A stretch of 42,968 bases of DNA, from positions 1 to 42,968 of the forward strand of contig JAITWI010000079.1 in the NCBI GenBank assembly GCA_031285345.1. The letters run 5' to 3'. A program made the translations under genes and the position numbers. A model generated the notes under the pieces. That model saw nothing but the letters and a program-made list of their open reading frames with translations. It did no database searches and was not told the origin of the DNA. This document shows positions 30,256 through 39,089 of this stretch, one piece after another. The stretch's first letter is position 1; the number at the start of each line of letters is the position of its first letter. The DNA is from Alistipes sp. (GTDB lineage: Bacteria > Bacteroidota > Bacteroidia > Bacteroidales > Rikenellaceae).

Positions 30256-32904
30256 ATGGCAGACGAAAGAATAGACGGCACTCCCGAAAAAGAGGGCGAC
30301 GTCCTCGAAACGAACGAAAACGGCGGCGTGAGCGCGGGCGACCAGCTTGCCGGCGGCGGCAAAATAGTGGAGGTCAACATCACCGACCAGATGAAGAGCG
30401 CCTACATCGACTACTCGATGTCGGTGATAGTGTCGCGCGCCCTGCCCGACGTTCGCGACGGGCTCAAGCCGGTGCACAGGCGCATACTCTACGATATGTC
30501 GAACGAGTTGGGGTTGTACTCCGACAAGCCGCACCGCAAATCGGCGCGTATCGTGGGGGACGTGTTGGGTAAATTCCACCCCCACGGCGACGGCTCGGTG
30601 TACGACGCCATGGTGCGCATGGCCCAGGATTGGAGCCTCCGCTACCCGCTGGTCGACGGTCAGGGTAACTTCGGTTCGCTCGACAACGACCCTCCCGCGG
30701 CTATGCGTTACACCGAGGCGAGGATGCGAAAAATCGCCGACGAGGTGATGTCGGACATCGACAAGGACACTATCGACTTCACCCTCAACTTCGACGACAC
30801 GCTCAACGAGCCGACGGTGCTGCCCACTCGCGTACCGCTGCTGCTTGTCAACGGCGCTTCGGGTATCGCTGTCGGTATGGCCACCAACATGGCTCCCCAC
30901 AACCTGGGCGAGGTGGTTGACGCCTGCGTGGCATATATCGAAAATCCCGAGATCGAGACCAGCGGCCTGTTGGAGCACGTCAAGGGACCCGACTTCCCCA
31001 CCGGCGGCATAATATACGGTTACGAAGGGGTGCGCGAAGCTTTGGAAACGGGTCGCGGCAGGGTGATGATGCGAGCCAAGACCGACATAGAGCACACCGC
31101 CAGCGGTCGCGAGATGATCGTCATCACCGAGATCCCCTATCAAGTCAACAAGGCCGAGATGATCAAAAAGATCGCCGACCTGATCAACGAAAAGAAGATC
31201 GAGGGCATATCCTACGTCAACGACGAGAGCGACCGCAAGGGTATGCGCATCGTGATTATCTTGAAAAACGACGCGGTTGCGAGCGTGGTGCTCAACACGC
31301 TATACAAGATGACCGAGATGCAGAAGTCGTTCGCGGTCAACAACATCGCGCTGGTGAACGGCCGTCCTGAACTGCTCAACCTTCGCGACATGATCCGCGA
31401 GTTCGTCCGTCACCGCCACGAGGTGGTGGTTCGCCGCACGCGGTTCGACCTGCGAAAGGCCGAGGAGCGCCTGCACATAGTCAACGGGTTGCTGATCGCT
31501 CAGGACAACATCGACGAGGTAATCTCCATCATTCGCGGCTCGGAGAACACCGAAATGGCCAAGACGCGCTTGCAGGAACGGTTCGGCCTGAGCGAGATTC
31601 AGTCCACCGAGATCGTCAATATGCGCCTGCGCGCCTTGACAGGCCTTGAGCGCGGCAAGTTGCAGGACGAACACGACGAACTGGTGCGCCGCATAGCCCG
31701 CTTCAACGAAATTTTGGGCAGCGAGGCCGAACAGTACGGCGTCATTAAAGATGAGTTGCTGGAGATAAAACAAAAATATGGCGACCCGCGCCGGACGGAG
31801 ATAATCTACTCTTCGGAGGAGTTCAACCCCGAGGATTTCTTCGCCGACGAGGAGATGGTGATCACCATCTCGCGCATGGGCTACATCAAGCGTACCCCGC
31901 TCACCGAATACCGCACCCAGGCTCGCGGCGGCATCGGGGCGAAGGGCAGCGCCACCCGCGACGAAGATTTCATCGAGCACCTCTACGTCGCCACAATGCA
32001 CAACACGATGATGCTCTTCACCGAAAAGGGCAGGTGCTATTGGCTGAAGGTATACAACATTCCCGAAGGAGCCCGCGCCTCGAAGGGTCGCGCGATCCAA
32101 AACCTTATCCAGATAGATCCGGACGACAAAGTCCGCGCCTATATCAACGTCAAACGCCTCGACGACGCGGAGTACATAGAGAACAACTACATCGTGATGG
32201 CCACGCGCGAAGGGGTCATCAAAAAGACGCTGTTGAAGGCCTACTCCAACGTCCGCCAAAACGGGGTCAACGCCATCGTCATCCGCGAGAGCGACCAGCT
32301 GTTGGAGGTGAAGCTCACCAGCGGCAAGGCCGAGGTGATGATAGCCTCCAACGCCGGCAAGGCCATCCGATTCAACGAGAGCACCGTGCGCCCCATCGGC
32401 CGCGTTGGCGCCGGGGTTCGCGGCATTTCGCTCGAAAAAGGCGAAGAGGTGGTGGGCATGATCTGCATCGAGCCCTACAGCAACCAGAGCGTGATGGTGT
32501 TGAGCGAAAACGGCTACGGCAAGCGCACCCTGTTGAACGACGAGGACGGCGAGGCGGTCTACCGCGTCACCAACCGCGGCGGCAAGGGGGTGAAGACTAT
32601 CAACATCACCGAAAAGACCGGCAAACTGATCTCCGTGCAGGCGGTGAGCGAGGAAGACGACCTGATGATCATCAACCGCAGCGGCATAGTCATCCGCACG
32701 GCGATAAGCGGCATCCGTCTGGCCGGCCGCGCCACGCAGGGGGTTCGCATCATCAACCTGCGCGAGGGCGACTCCATCGCGTCGGTGGTGGCCGTTCCGC
32801 GCACCGAAGACGAGGAGGCTGCAATCTCCGAAGAGGGCTCGACAATCTCCGAGGGGGGCAATTCGTCCGCGGTAAATGGTGTTTCACCTGTCGTGGAGCA
32901 ATAA
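30256..32904 (+). CDS. gyrA: DNA gyrase subunit A
   Basis: GyrA is the breakage-reunion subunit that, with GyrB, introduces negative supercoils. The 882-aa protein starts [14 protein letters not shown] with an acidic/Gly-rich extension of about 45 residues before [28 protein letters not shown]. The active Tyr is in [10 protein letters not shown]. The C-terminal domain has the GyrA-box-like [11 protein letters not shown] and six-bladed beta-pinwheel repeats (for example [10 protein letters not shown] and [12 protein letters not shown]). At the E. coli Ser83 position the protein has Gly ([10 protein letters not shown], local residue about 113), where Ser is common. The last 35 residues are a loose [11 protein letters not shown]-type tail. 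Confidence 0.97.
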   Translation: MADERIDGTPEKEGDVLETNENGGVSAGDQLAGGGKIVEVNITDQMKSAYIDYSMSVIVSRALPDVRDGLKPVHRRILYDMSNELGLYSDKPHRKSARIVGDVLGKFHPHGDGSVYDAMVRMAQDWSLRYPLVDGQGNFGSLDNDPPAAMRYTEARMRKIADEVMSDIDKDTIDFTLNFDDTLNEPTVLPTRVPLLLVNGASGIAVGMATNMAPHNLGEVVDACVAYIENPEIETSGLLEHVKGPDFPTGGIIYGYEGVREALETGRGRVMMRAKTDIEHTASGREMIVITEIPYQVNKAEMIKKIADLINEKKIEGISYVNDESDRKGMRIVIILKNDAVASVVLNTLYKMTEMQKSFAVNNIALVNGRPELLNLRDMIREFVRHRHEVVVRRTRFDLRKAEERLHIVNGLLIAQDNIDEVISIIRGSENTEMAKTRLQERFGLSEIQSTEIVNMRLRALTGLERGKLQDEHDELVRRIARFNEILGSEAEQYGVIKDELLEIKQKYGDPRRTEIIYSSEEFNPEDFFADEEMVITISRMGYIKRTPLTEYRTQARGGIGAKGSATRDEDFIEHLYVATMHNTMMLFTEKGRCYWLKVYNIPEGARASKGRAIQNLIQIDPDDKVRAYINVKRLDDAEYIENNYIVMATREGVIKKTLLKAYSNVRQNGVNAIVIRESDQLLEVKLTSGKAEVMIASNAGKAIRFNESTVRPIGRVGAGVRGISLEKGEEVVGMICIEPYSNQSVMVLSENGYGKRTLLNDEDGEAVYRVTNRGGKGVKTINITEKTGKLISVQAVSEEDDLMIINRSGIVIRTAISGIRLAGRATQGVRIINLREGDSIASVVAVPRTEDEEAAISEEGSTISEGGNSSAVNGVSPVVEQ

Positions 32905-32976
32905 ATGAAGTTGTTTTGAGCTTTATATATATAAATATCGAAACACATTAAACATAACAATAAACCAGATATCTTT

Positions 32977-34311
32977 ATGAAAAAACTATTTTTCGCACTC
33001 TTGGGAGCCGCCCTTGTCGCCGCTCCGGCACTCCGTGCACAGGACATGGGGGCCCTTCCGCTCTCCGTCAAGGCCGTCAACGCCGAAAAGCTGAAAGCCG
33101 CCATCGAAAAGTCGAAGGCGGAGACCGCCGACGCGAAGAAGGGCGCCAAATCGGCCACATGGATCAAGTTGGGCGACGCCTTTCTGGAGGCCGAAAGGAT
33201 GCCGGTGAACGGCCTCTACTCGACCTTGAGCGAAGAGACGCTCAAGGCCACCTTCGGCCAGACCACCACCCGGCAGGAGGAGATGGGCGGCGCAACGGTC
33301 ACCGTCTACCCCTATGAGCACTTCACCGCCTGGGTCTCCGGGGGTCAGGTGCAGTTCTTTTTGCCCACCACGGTAGTCGACCCGGCCGCTCTGGACAACG
33401 CCTACGACGCCTACGACCACGCCTACACGATGGATGCCAAAAGCGCCCGCAAGGTCGCCGACGGAATGGAGAACATCCGCATCAGAGGTATGGAGAACGG
33501 CGGAGCGCACTTCTCGCTGAGTAAACACCTCGAAGCCTCCGCCGATTTCCGCAGGGCATACCGCGCGAGCGTGCATCCGGCGGTGAATAGGCTCGACACC
33601 ATAGCCCTGTTCTACGCCGGGATGACGGGCGTGTTCGGCGGCGATTACGAGAACGCCATCGCCGACCTCGACCGCGCCATCGAAACGGGTTACGAGGCGG
33701 ACGGCGAAACCTACCGCCTCAAATTCCTTGCGCTCTACAACCTGGACCGCAAAGAGGAGTCGCTGGAGGTGTTGAAAAAGGCCGTGGCCATCTATCCCGC
33801 CAACGAGGACATCATCGACATGCTGTTGCGCTACTACGCCGAGAACGAGGGCGACCCCACCGGCATGATCCCGATGGTGGAGGAGGCTATCGCCCAAAAC
33901 CCCGACAACGCGAATCTCTATCAGGGTCTGGCGCGCATCTACGACAAGCTCAACCAGGTGGATAACGCCATAGCGTCTATCCGCAAGGCTGTGGCGATCG
34001 TTCCCGAAGACTTCCTGTCGAACTACTTGGAGGGTCTCTACATCGTCCGCAAGGGAGACGCCATGAACGCCGAACTCGGCAACATGGCCATAACCAGCCG
34101 CGACCAGTACCAGAGCGCCCTGGCGGAGGTGAACGCAGTCTTTGCAAGCGCGCTTCCCGCGCTCGAAAAGGCATACTCCATAACCCCGTCGGAGATCGCC
34201 ACCGTGGAACTCATCAAGAACCTCACCTTCCGCCTGAGGGACGACGAGGCGATGAACCAAAAATACGAGAAGTACAACGCCCTGTTCGAGTCGATGAGCG
34301 CGGCCGAGTAA
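32977..34311 (+). CDS. Exported tetratricopeptide repeat protein
   Basis: The 444-aa protein has a signal peptide (MKKLFFALLGAALVAAPALRAQ). TPR-like helix pairs run from about residue 205: YAGMTGVFGGDYENAIADLDRAIETG, FLALYNLDRKEESLEVLKKAVAIYP, GLARIYDKLNQVDNAIASIRKAVAIVP. The N-terminal part (residues about 40-140) includes a KAAIEKSKAETADAKKGAK stretch. It is probably periplasmic and mediates protein contacts; its partner is unknown. It follows gyrA by 72 bp, an order seen in Bacteroidales, and could share its transcript. Confidence 0.85.
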   Translation: MKKLFFALLGAALVAAPALRAQDMGALPLSVKAVNAEKLKAAIEKSKAETADAKKGAKSATWIKLGDAFLEAERMPVNGLYSTLSEETLKATFGQTTTRQEEMGGATVTVYPYEHFTAWVSGGQVQFFLPTTVVDPAALDNAYDAYDHAYTMDAKSARKVADGMENIRIRGMENGGAHFSLSKHLEASADFRRAYRASVHPAVNRLDTIALFYAGMTGVFGGDYENAIADLDRAIETGYEADGETYRLKFLALYNLDRKEESLEVLKKAVAIYPANEDIIDMLLRYYAENEGDPTGMIPMVEEAIAQNPDNANLYQGLARIYDKLNQVDNAIASIRKAVAIVPEDFLSNYLEGLYIVRKGDAMNAELGNMAITSRDQYQSALAEVNAVFASALPALEKAYSITPSEIATVELIKNLTFRLRDDEAMNQKYEKYNALFESMSAAE

Positions 34312-34328
34312 CTTTTCGGGGCATATCT

Positions 34329-34373
34329 ACGAACGAGAGGCGACCCCTAAAAAGGTCGCCTCTCGTTCGTTTT
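34329..34373. terminator. Bidirectional terminator
   Basis: A perfect 17-bp stem (34329-34345 / 34354-34370) with an 8-nt loop is followed by TTT. It lies between the converging TPR and valS genes. Confidence 0.9.
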
Positions 34374-34389
34374 ACCGTGTTGTCATATA

Positions 34390-37080
34390 TCAGCGCTCCA
34401 TCTCGGCAATGCGCTCGCCCAGAGCCGCTATTCGAGCCTCGGCGTCGGTGCGCTTGGCCTGCTCCGTCGCGACCACGGCGGCGGGAGCCGAAGCCACGAA
34501 CCGTTCGTTGGAGAGTTTTTTCATCACCATGGCAAGGAACTGCTGCTGGTAGGTGAGCTCCTCGCGCAGTTTGGCAAGTTCGGCCTCGCGGTCGATGCGC
34601 TCGCCCACGGGCACGAAGTAGCGGGTGGTTTTGACCATAAACGCCTCCCAGTCGGAGTTCTTCTCCGCAACCGCGTCGATCGACCCGAGTCCCGCCATTT
34701 TCGCCAACACGGGCGCGAACTCGGTCGGATAGTTTTCGTCGGCCACCACCTTGAGCTCCAGCGCGTCGCGCATGGGTATATTTCGCGCGCGCCTCACCGC
34801 CCGAATCGCCGTCACCGCCTCGCGCATAAGGTCGAACCGCGCCAAAAGTTCAGGCTGCGACGCGGAGACCGCAGGCATCCGGCTTACGGTCACGCAATCA
34901 TTTTCGCCTCGTTCGCGCGTGCAGTGCCACAACTCCTCGGTGACGAACGGAATGAACGGATGGAGCAACTGCAACAGTCGCTCGAAAAACCCGACGGCTT
35001 CGGTCAGGGTGGCGTTGTCGATCGCAGCTCCGTACGCCGGCTTCACTATTTCGAGATACCAGCCCGAAAAGTCGTCCCAAAACAGCTTGTAGGCCTTCAT
35101 CAGCGCGTCCGAAATGCGGTACTCGGCGAAGTCTGCCTCGATGTCGGTCAACGTGCGCGACAAAGCCGCCTCGAACCACTCTCCCGCCAGGCGCGAGTGT
35201 TCGGGTTGCGGCGCCGATCGCCCGTCGCTATCCGAAGTTGCGGCCGCCTCACATTTTTCATTTGCCGCATCGCGCCACATCTCCACCAACCGCCACGCGT
35301 TCCAAATCTTGTTGCCGAAGTTCCGCCCCTGTTCGCACATCGCCTCGTCGAACATCACGTCGTTGCCCGCCGAAGTGGAAAGCATCATGCCCATCCGCAC
35401 CCCGTCGGCACCGTACTTTTCTATCAGTTCCAGCGCATCGGGCGAGTTGCCCAGCTGCTTGGACATCTTGCGCCCCTGCTTGTCGCGCACCAGACCCGTG
35501 AAATAGACCGCTCCGAAGGGCACCCGGCCACGCAGGTCGAGTCCGGCCATGATCATGCGCGCCACCCAAAAGAAGATGATGTCGGGCCCAGTCACGAGAT
35601 CGGCCGTGGGATAGTAGTAGTTTATGTCGGCGTTGTCGGGATTGCGCACGCCGTCGAACACCGAAATAGGCCAGAGCCACGAGCTGAACCAGGTGTCGAG
35701 AACGTCTTCGTCCTGACGCAGGTCGGAGAGTTGCAAAGCGTCGTTTTTCGCTTGCACGCGCGCCAACTCAAGCGCGCGCGAAGCGGTTTCGGCCACCACA
35801 AAACCTCCGCCCGGCAGAAAATATGCGGGTATGCGCTGCCCCCACCACAGTTGGCGAGAGATACACCAATCCTTGATGCCGCTCATCCAGTGGTTGTAGG
35901 TGTTCTTATATTTCGCGGGCACGAAACGCACCGTGTCGTCCATCACCACCTTAAGGGCGGGCTCGGCCAAAGACTCCATGCGCACGAACCACTGCATCGA
36001 CAGTTTGGGCTCGATGGCAGCCCCCGTGCGCTCCGAAAATCCCACCTTGTTGGTGTAGTCCTCCGCCTTATGCATCAGCCCGGCGGCGGCCAACTCCCCG
36101 GCGATCTTTTCGCGCACCGCAAACCTGTCTTCTCCCACATACATCCCCACGCGGTCGTTGATCGTGCCGTCGGGGTTGAAGATGTCTATCGCTTCGAGGC
36201 CGAACTTTTCGCCGATGGCGAAGTCGTTCACGTCGTGCGCCGGGGTAATCTTGAGCGCCCCCGTGCCGAACTCCACGTCCACGTAGTCGTCCTCGATGAC
36301 GGGCACGCTGCGACCCACCAACGGCACCGTCACCCGGCGGCCCCTCAAAGCGGCATAGCGGGGGTCGGCCGGATTGACGCACACCGCCACGTCGCCCAAA
36401 ATAGTCTCGGGGCGGGTGGTGGCCACTATCACGGCCTCGCCGTCGGAGGAGCCTTCCACCACGTAGCGCAGATAGTACAGCTTGCCCTGCTGTTCGCGGT
36501 GCACAACCTCCTCGTCGCTCAGAGCCGTTTGGGCGGCGGGATCCCAGTTGACCATGCGAACGCCGCGATAGATGAGCCCCTTTTCGTGCAGCCGTACGAA
36601 CGTCTTGACAACACTTTCGCTCATGTCGGCGTCCATCGTGAACTTGGTCCGCCGCCAGTCGCACGATGCGCCCAACTTGCGCAGCTGACGGAGTATCATC
36701 CCGCCATGCTCCTCCTTCCACTCCCAGGCGTGCTTCAGAAACTCCTCGCGGGTCAGGTCGTTCTTCGAAATGCCCGCGGCGGCCAACTTCGCCACCACTT
36801 TCGCTTCGGTGGCGATGGATGCGTGGTCGGTTCCGGGCACCCAACAGGCGTTTTTGCCCATCATACGCGCTCGACGGACCAGCACGTCCTGAAGCGTGTT
36901 GTTCAGAATGTGGCCCATGTGGAGGATGCCCGTCACGTTGGGCGGCGGGATGACCATCGTGTAGGGCTGGCGGGCATTGGGCCCCGACTCGGGTTCGGAG
37001 TGGAAAAATCCTTTCGAATCCCAGTGCTCATACCATTTGCCCTCGATCTCACCGGGGAGATATTTCTCTGCGCTCTTCAT
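34390..37080 (-). CDS. valS: Valyl-tRNA synthetase
   Basis: The enzyme charges tRNA-Val and edits threonine. The 896-aa protein has [16 protein letters not shown] (HIGH motif, about residues 45-60), the editing domain with [31 protein letters not shown] (KMSKS, about 537), the anticodon-binding domain and a C-terminal coiled coil ([20 protein letters not shown]). A short Ala/Ser-rich insertion ([19 protein letters not shown], near residue 610-640) looks dispensable. Length is normal. It has its own promoter and a leader with short repeats. Confidence 0.97.
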   Translation of the reverse strand: MKSAEKYLPGEIEGKWYEHWDSKGFFHSEPESGPNARQPYTMVIPPPNVTGILHMGHILNNTLQDVLVRRARMMGKNACWVPGTDHASIATEAKVVAKLAAAGISKNDLTREEFLKHAWEWKEEHGGMILRQLRKLGASCDWRRTKFTMDADMSESVVKTFVRLHEKGLIYRGVRMVNWDPAAQTALSDEEVVHREQQGKLYYLRYVVEGSSDGEAVIVATTRPETILGDVAVCVNPADPRYAALRGRRVTVPLVGRSVPVIEDDYVDVEFGTGALKITPAHDVNDFAIGEKFGLEAIDIFNPDGTINDRVGMYVGEDRFAVREKIAGELAAAGLMHKAEDYTNKVGFSERTGAAIEPKLSMQWFVRMESLAEPALKVVMDDTVRFVPAKYKNTYNHWMSGIKDWCISRQLWWGQRIPAYFLPGGGFVVAETASRALELARVQAKNDALQLSDLRQDEDVLDTWFSSWLWPISVFDGVRNPDNADINYYYPTADLVTGPDIIFFWVARMIMAGLDLRGRVPFGAVYFTGLVRDKQGRKMSKQLGNSPDALELIEKYGADGVRMGMMLSTSAGNDVMFDEAMCEQGRNFGNKIWNAWRLVEMWRDAANEKCEAAATSDSDGRSAPQPEHSRLAGEWFEAALSRTLTDIEADFAEYRISDALMKAYKLFWDDFSGWYLEIVKPAYGAAIDNATLTEAVGFFERLLQLLHPFIPFVTEELWHCTRERGENDCVTVSRMPAVSASQPELLARFDLMREAVTAIRAVRRARNIPMRDALELKVVADENYPTEFAPVLAKMAGLGSIDAVAEKNSDWEAFMVKTTRYFVPVGERIDREAELAKLREELTYQQQFLAMVMKKLSNERFVASAPAAVVATEQAKRTDAEARIAALGERIAEMER

Positions 37081-37082
37081 AA

Positions 37083-37139
37083 TGCGTGTCCGTTATTGTG
37101 CGTGCTTGTTGTTTTGCGTGTCCGTTTTGCGTGTCCGTT
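37083..37139. repeat. Three TGCGTGTCCGTT copies in the valS leader
   Basis: Copies are at 37083-37094, 37115-37126 and 37128-37139. A partial copy TGTGCGTGCTTGTT lies between them. All fall between the valS -7 box and its start codon. Confidence 0.8.
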
Positions 37140-37147
37140 TTGAGAGG

Positions 37148-37155
37148 CAAAGATA
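37148..37155 (-). promoter_or_regulatory. -7 box of valS
   Basis: TATCTTTG reads leftward (37155-37148); the predicted leader is about 60 nt. The -33 region is weak. Confidence 0.5.
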
Positions 37156-37191
37156 CAACATAATCGGCGGGTTGTCGCACCGTCGTGTGCG

Positions 37192-37220
37192 AAAAAAGCC
37201 GGAGATTCTCCCCGGCTTTT
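37192..37220 (-). terminator. Terminator of the Asp/Arg-tailed lipoprotein gene
   Basis: AAAAGCCGG (37194-37202) and CCGGCTTTT (37212-37220) form a stem over a short loop, with A-rich sequence on the left giving a T-run in the leftward direction. Confidence 0.75.
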
Positions 37221-37251
37221 CCCAATATAACGCTAAGCGCGTCCGAAACGA

Positions 37252-38928
37252 TTACCTCCGGTTGCGGTCGTTTTTGTCATTCTTGTCGTTGCGACCGTTG
37301 TTCTTGCCGTTGTCGTTCCGGTCGTTGTCGTTCCGATCATTGTCGCCCCGACCATCGTTGCGGTCGTTGTCGTTGCGATCATTACGGTTGTCATCGCGGT
37401 CGTTGTCGTTCTTGCCGTTGTCTTTCTTGTCGTCATTGTCGCCCCGACCATCGTTGCGGTCGTTGTAGCGGCCGTTGTTGTCGTCGCGATCGTAGCGGTC
37501 GCAGTTGTTGCGGGAGTCGTTGCAGCCGTAGCGGTCGTGTCCGTTGCAGTTGTGGCGGTCGTCGCGGCCGCAGTCCTTATCGCGGTCGTTATCGTGGCGA
37601 TCGCGGTCATGGTGACGGTCGCAGTCGCGGCGATCACAGTCGCGATCCCTGTCGCAGCCGTTCCGGTCGCGGTCGCAGCGGTCACAGTCACGGCGATCGC
37701 AGTCACGATCGCGGTCACAATCGTTGCGGTCGTTGTCGCAGTCGGGCCTGCCGGGCTTGTCGCAACCCGGTTTTTCGGGCTGCACGGCGCCTTCGGTCAC
37801 GGTTTCAGAGTCTACCGCGAGGGCGAACAGCACGCCGCCTGCGTTGTTGGTGTCGCTGTATAAAAGCCTGCCTTCGTCAATATTTTCAAGATCGAGATCC
37901 GGATAAGCCTTAGCATTTGCAGCATTCCTTGCCAAAACGCGAAGGGTGTTCTCTCCGGTAACGATCGCCGTTCCGAGAGTGGTCGCGTCAGCCACATAGA
38001 CATCGCCCCAGCCGAAACCGCCCTGATTCATAGAGCCGTTGAGAACGAAAATGTCGCCCTTGTCATTCAGTCCGGTGGCGGGAGTGAACCCGACCAGCAC
38101 GTCGTTGATCCATACGGCGACGGCGTTGTCGGCGGCGAAGAGCACCTCGGAACCGGTGATGGTCTCTCCCTCTACGTTGAACGTGGCGCTAAATTCCACC
38201 GTTTCGCCCGTGAAGCCTCCGTCCAGCGGATGCTCGTCGTTCCACGCCCACGAGGGGTTGTTCTTTCCTGCGGCCTCGGCTATGGCGTCGAACGAGTAGT
38301 CCGTTCTTGTTATGCCGCTGTTCCAATGCTCCTGAAAAGAGATCCCCGACTCGGTGACGTCGGTCACGGGCACCCCGAAGTCGACGCCGCTGAGCACGGT
38401 GGCGGTGTATTCGACCAATGCGGGCTCGGTCTCGACGGGCTGCTTTTTGCAGAAGTCGCCGACGAACACCATGTTAATCTTCTTGTTGCCGCAAACTTTG
38501 GGGATAAAATAGACGTAGTAGCCCTCTTTGGTCGGCTTCTGACCCGGTTTGATTTCGATCTTGAAGTCCCAGTAGTTGTTGGACTCCTTAGAGGTGAGGG
38601 TGAAGTTCTCGAACTTTTCGAACACCCACGACTCTACCTTCAGATAGCCGTTGTCCTTATGTTTGCTGTCCCAAATGAACAGCATGCCCGGAAACTCGTC
38701 GCTCTGACAGTTGGATGTGATTTTGGGGCCCGAGGCGTTTTTGCGGTCCGAGCGGGTCTCGCGCACCTCTACCGCGGCCTTGCGGTCGGCGGTGGTGATG
38801 GAGCTGTCGGAGGATTTGCCGCCCCTCGTTTCGAGATCGGGAGCTTCCGGCGCGCTGTAATCGGCAACGCATCCGCTCACGGCGGCCACGGCGAATATCA
38901 TCGCCGCGAAATGTAATACCTTTTTCAT
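37252..38928 (-). CDS. Lipoprotein with Asp/Arg/Asn/Cys-rich polyampholyte tail
   Basis: I do not recognise a named family. The 558-aa protein starts with a lipoprotein signal (MIFAVAAVSGC, Cys about 20). Residues about 65-175 form a folded, Trp/Tyr-containing part (FIWDSKHKDNGYLKVESWV...YYVYFIPKVCG). Residues about 195-380 look like a beta-sandwich: FSATFNVEGETITGSEVLFA, DNAVAVWINDVLVGF and ENTLRVLARN. From Cys 389 to the end (about 170 residues) the sequence is built almost only of D, R, N, C, G, K and H. The first half is of CDRDRDCDRRDCDR type with 13 Cys; the second half is NDRNDNDRNDG type with none. Surface exposure is inferred. Charge-paired and Cys-rich, it may bind metal, nucleic acid or a mineral, or form a disulphide-linked brush. 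Confidence 0.7.
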   Translation of the reverse strand: MKKVLHFAAMIFAVAAVSGCVADYSAPEAPDLETRGGKSSDSSITTADRKAAVEVRETRSDRKNASGPKITSNCQSDEFPGMLFIWDSKHKDNGYLKVESWVFEKFENFTLTSKESNNYWDFKIEIKPGQKPTKEGYYVYFIPKVCGNKKINMVFVGDFCKKQPVETEPALVEYTATVLSGVDFGVPVTDVTESGISFQEHWNSGITRTDYSFDAIAEAAGKNNPSWAWNDEHPLDGGFTGETVEFSATFNVEGETITGSEVLFAADNAVAVWINDVLVGFTPATGLNDKGDIFVLNGSMNQGGFGWGDVYVADATTLGTAIVTGENTLRVLARNAANAKAYPDLDLENIDEGRLLYSDTNNAGGVLFALAVDSETVTEGAVQPEKPGCDKPGRPDCDNDRNDCDRDRDCDRRDCDRCDRDRNGCDRDRDCDRRDCDRHHDRDRHDNDRDKDCGRDDRHNCNGHDRYGCNDSRNNCDRYDRDDNNGRYNDRNDGRGDNDDKKDNGKNDNDRDDNRNDRNDNDRNDGRGDNDRNDNDRNDNGKNNGRNDKNDKNDRNRR

Positions 38929-39055
38929 TTTACTTTAAGTTAAGTAAGTTAAACAAAATTCTTAAAGTCGCCGGGAAACTCGCCGCGAAAGTACGAATTT
39001 TTTCTGCAAAACCCCCGCGCCCCGCGCGAAATTTTTTTGTACGGCTAAATTTTCG

Positions 39056-39063
39056 TAGCTTTG
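39056..39063 (+). promoter_or_regulatory. -7 box of lon
   Basis: TAGCTTTG lies 26 bp before ATG 39090, with TTTG at 39036-39039 upstream (spacing 16, shorter than ideal). No heat-shock-type element was recognised. Confidence 0.5.
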
Positions 39064-39089
39064 CCTTTCCCAATTTGATCCGATTCAAA

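Noticed and set aside
34924-37143. 739-codon open frame on the + strand
   Set aside because: It is the reverse complement of valS, is His/Arg/Val-rich without domains, and arises from the high GC content.
37233-37718. 161-codon Thr/Ala/Ile-rich frame on the - strand, and the + strand Arg/Cys-rich frame 37185-37913
   Set aside because: Both are alternative readings of the repetitive tail of the lipoprotein; only the tail frame continues a signal peptide and folded domain.
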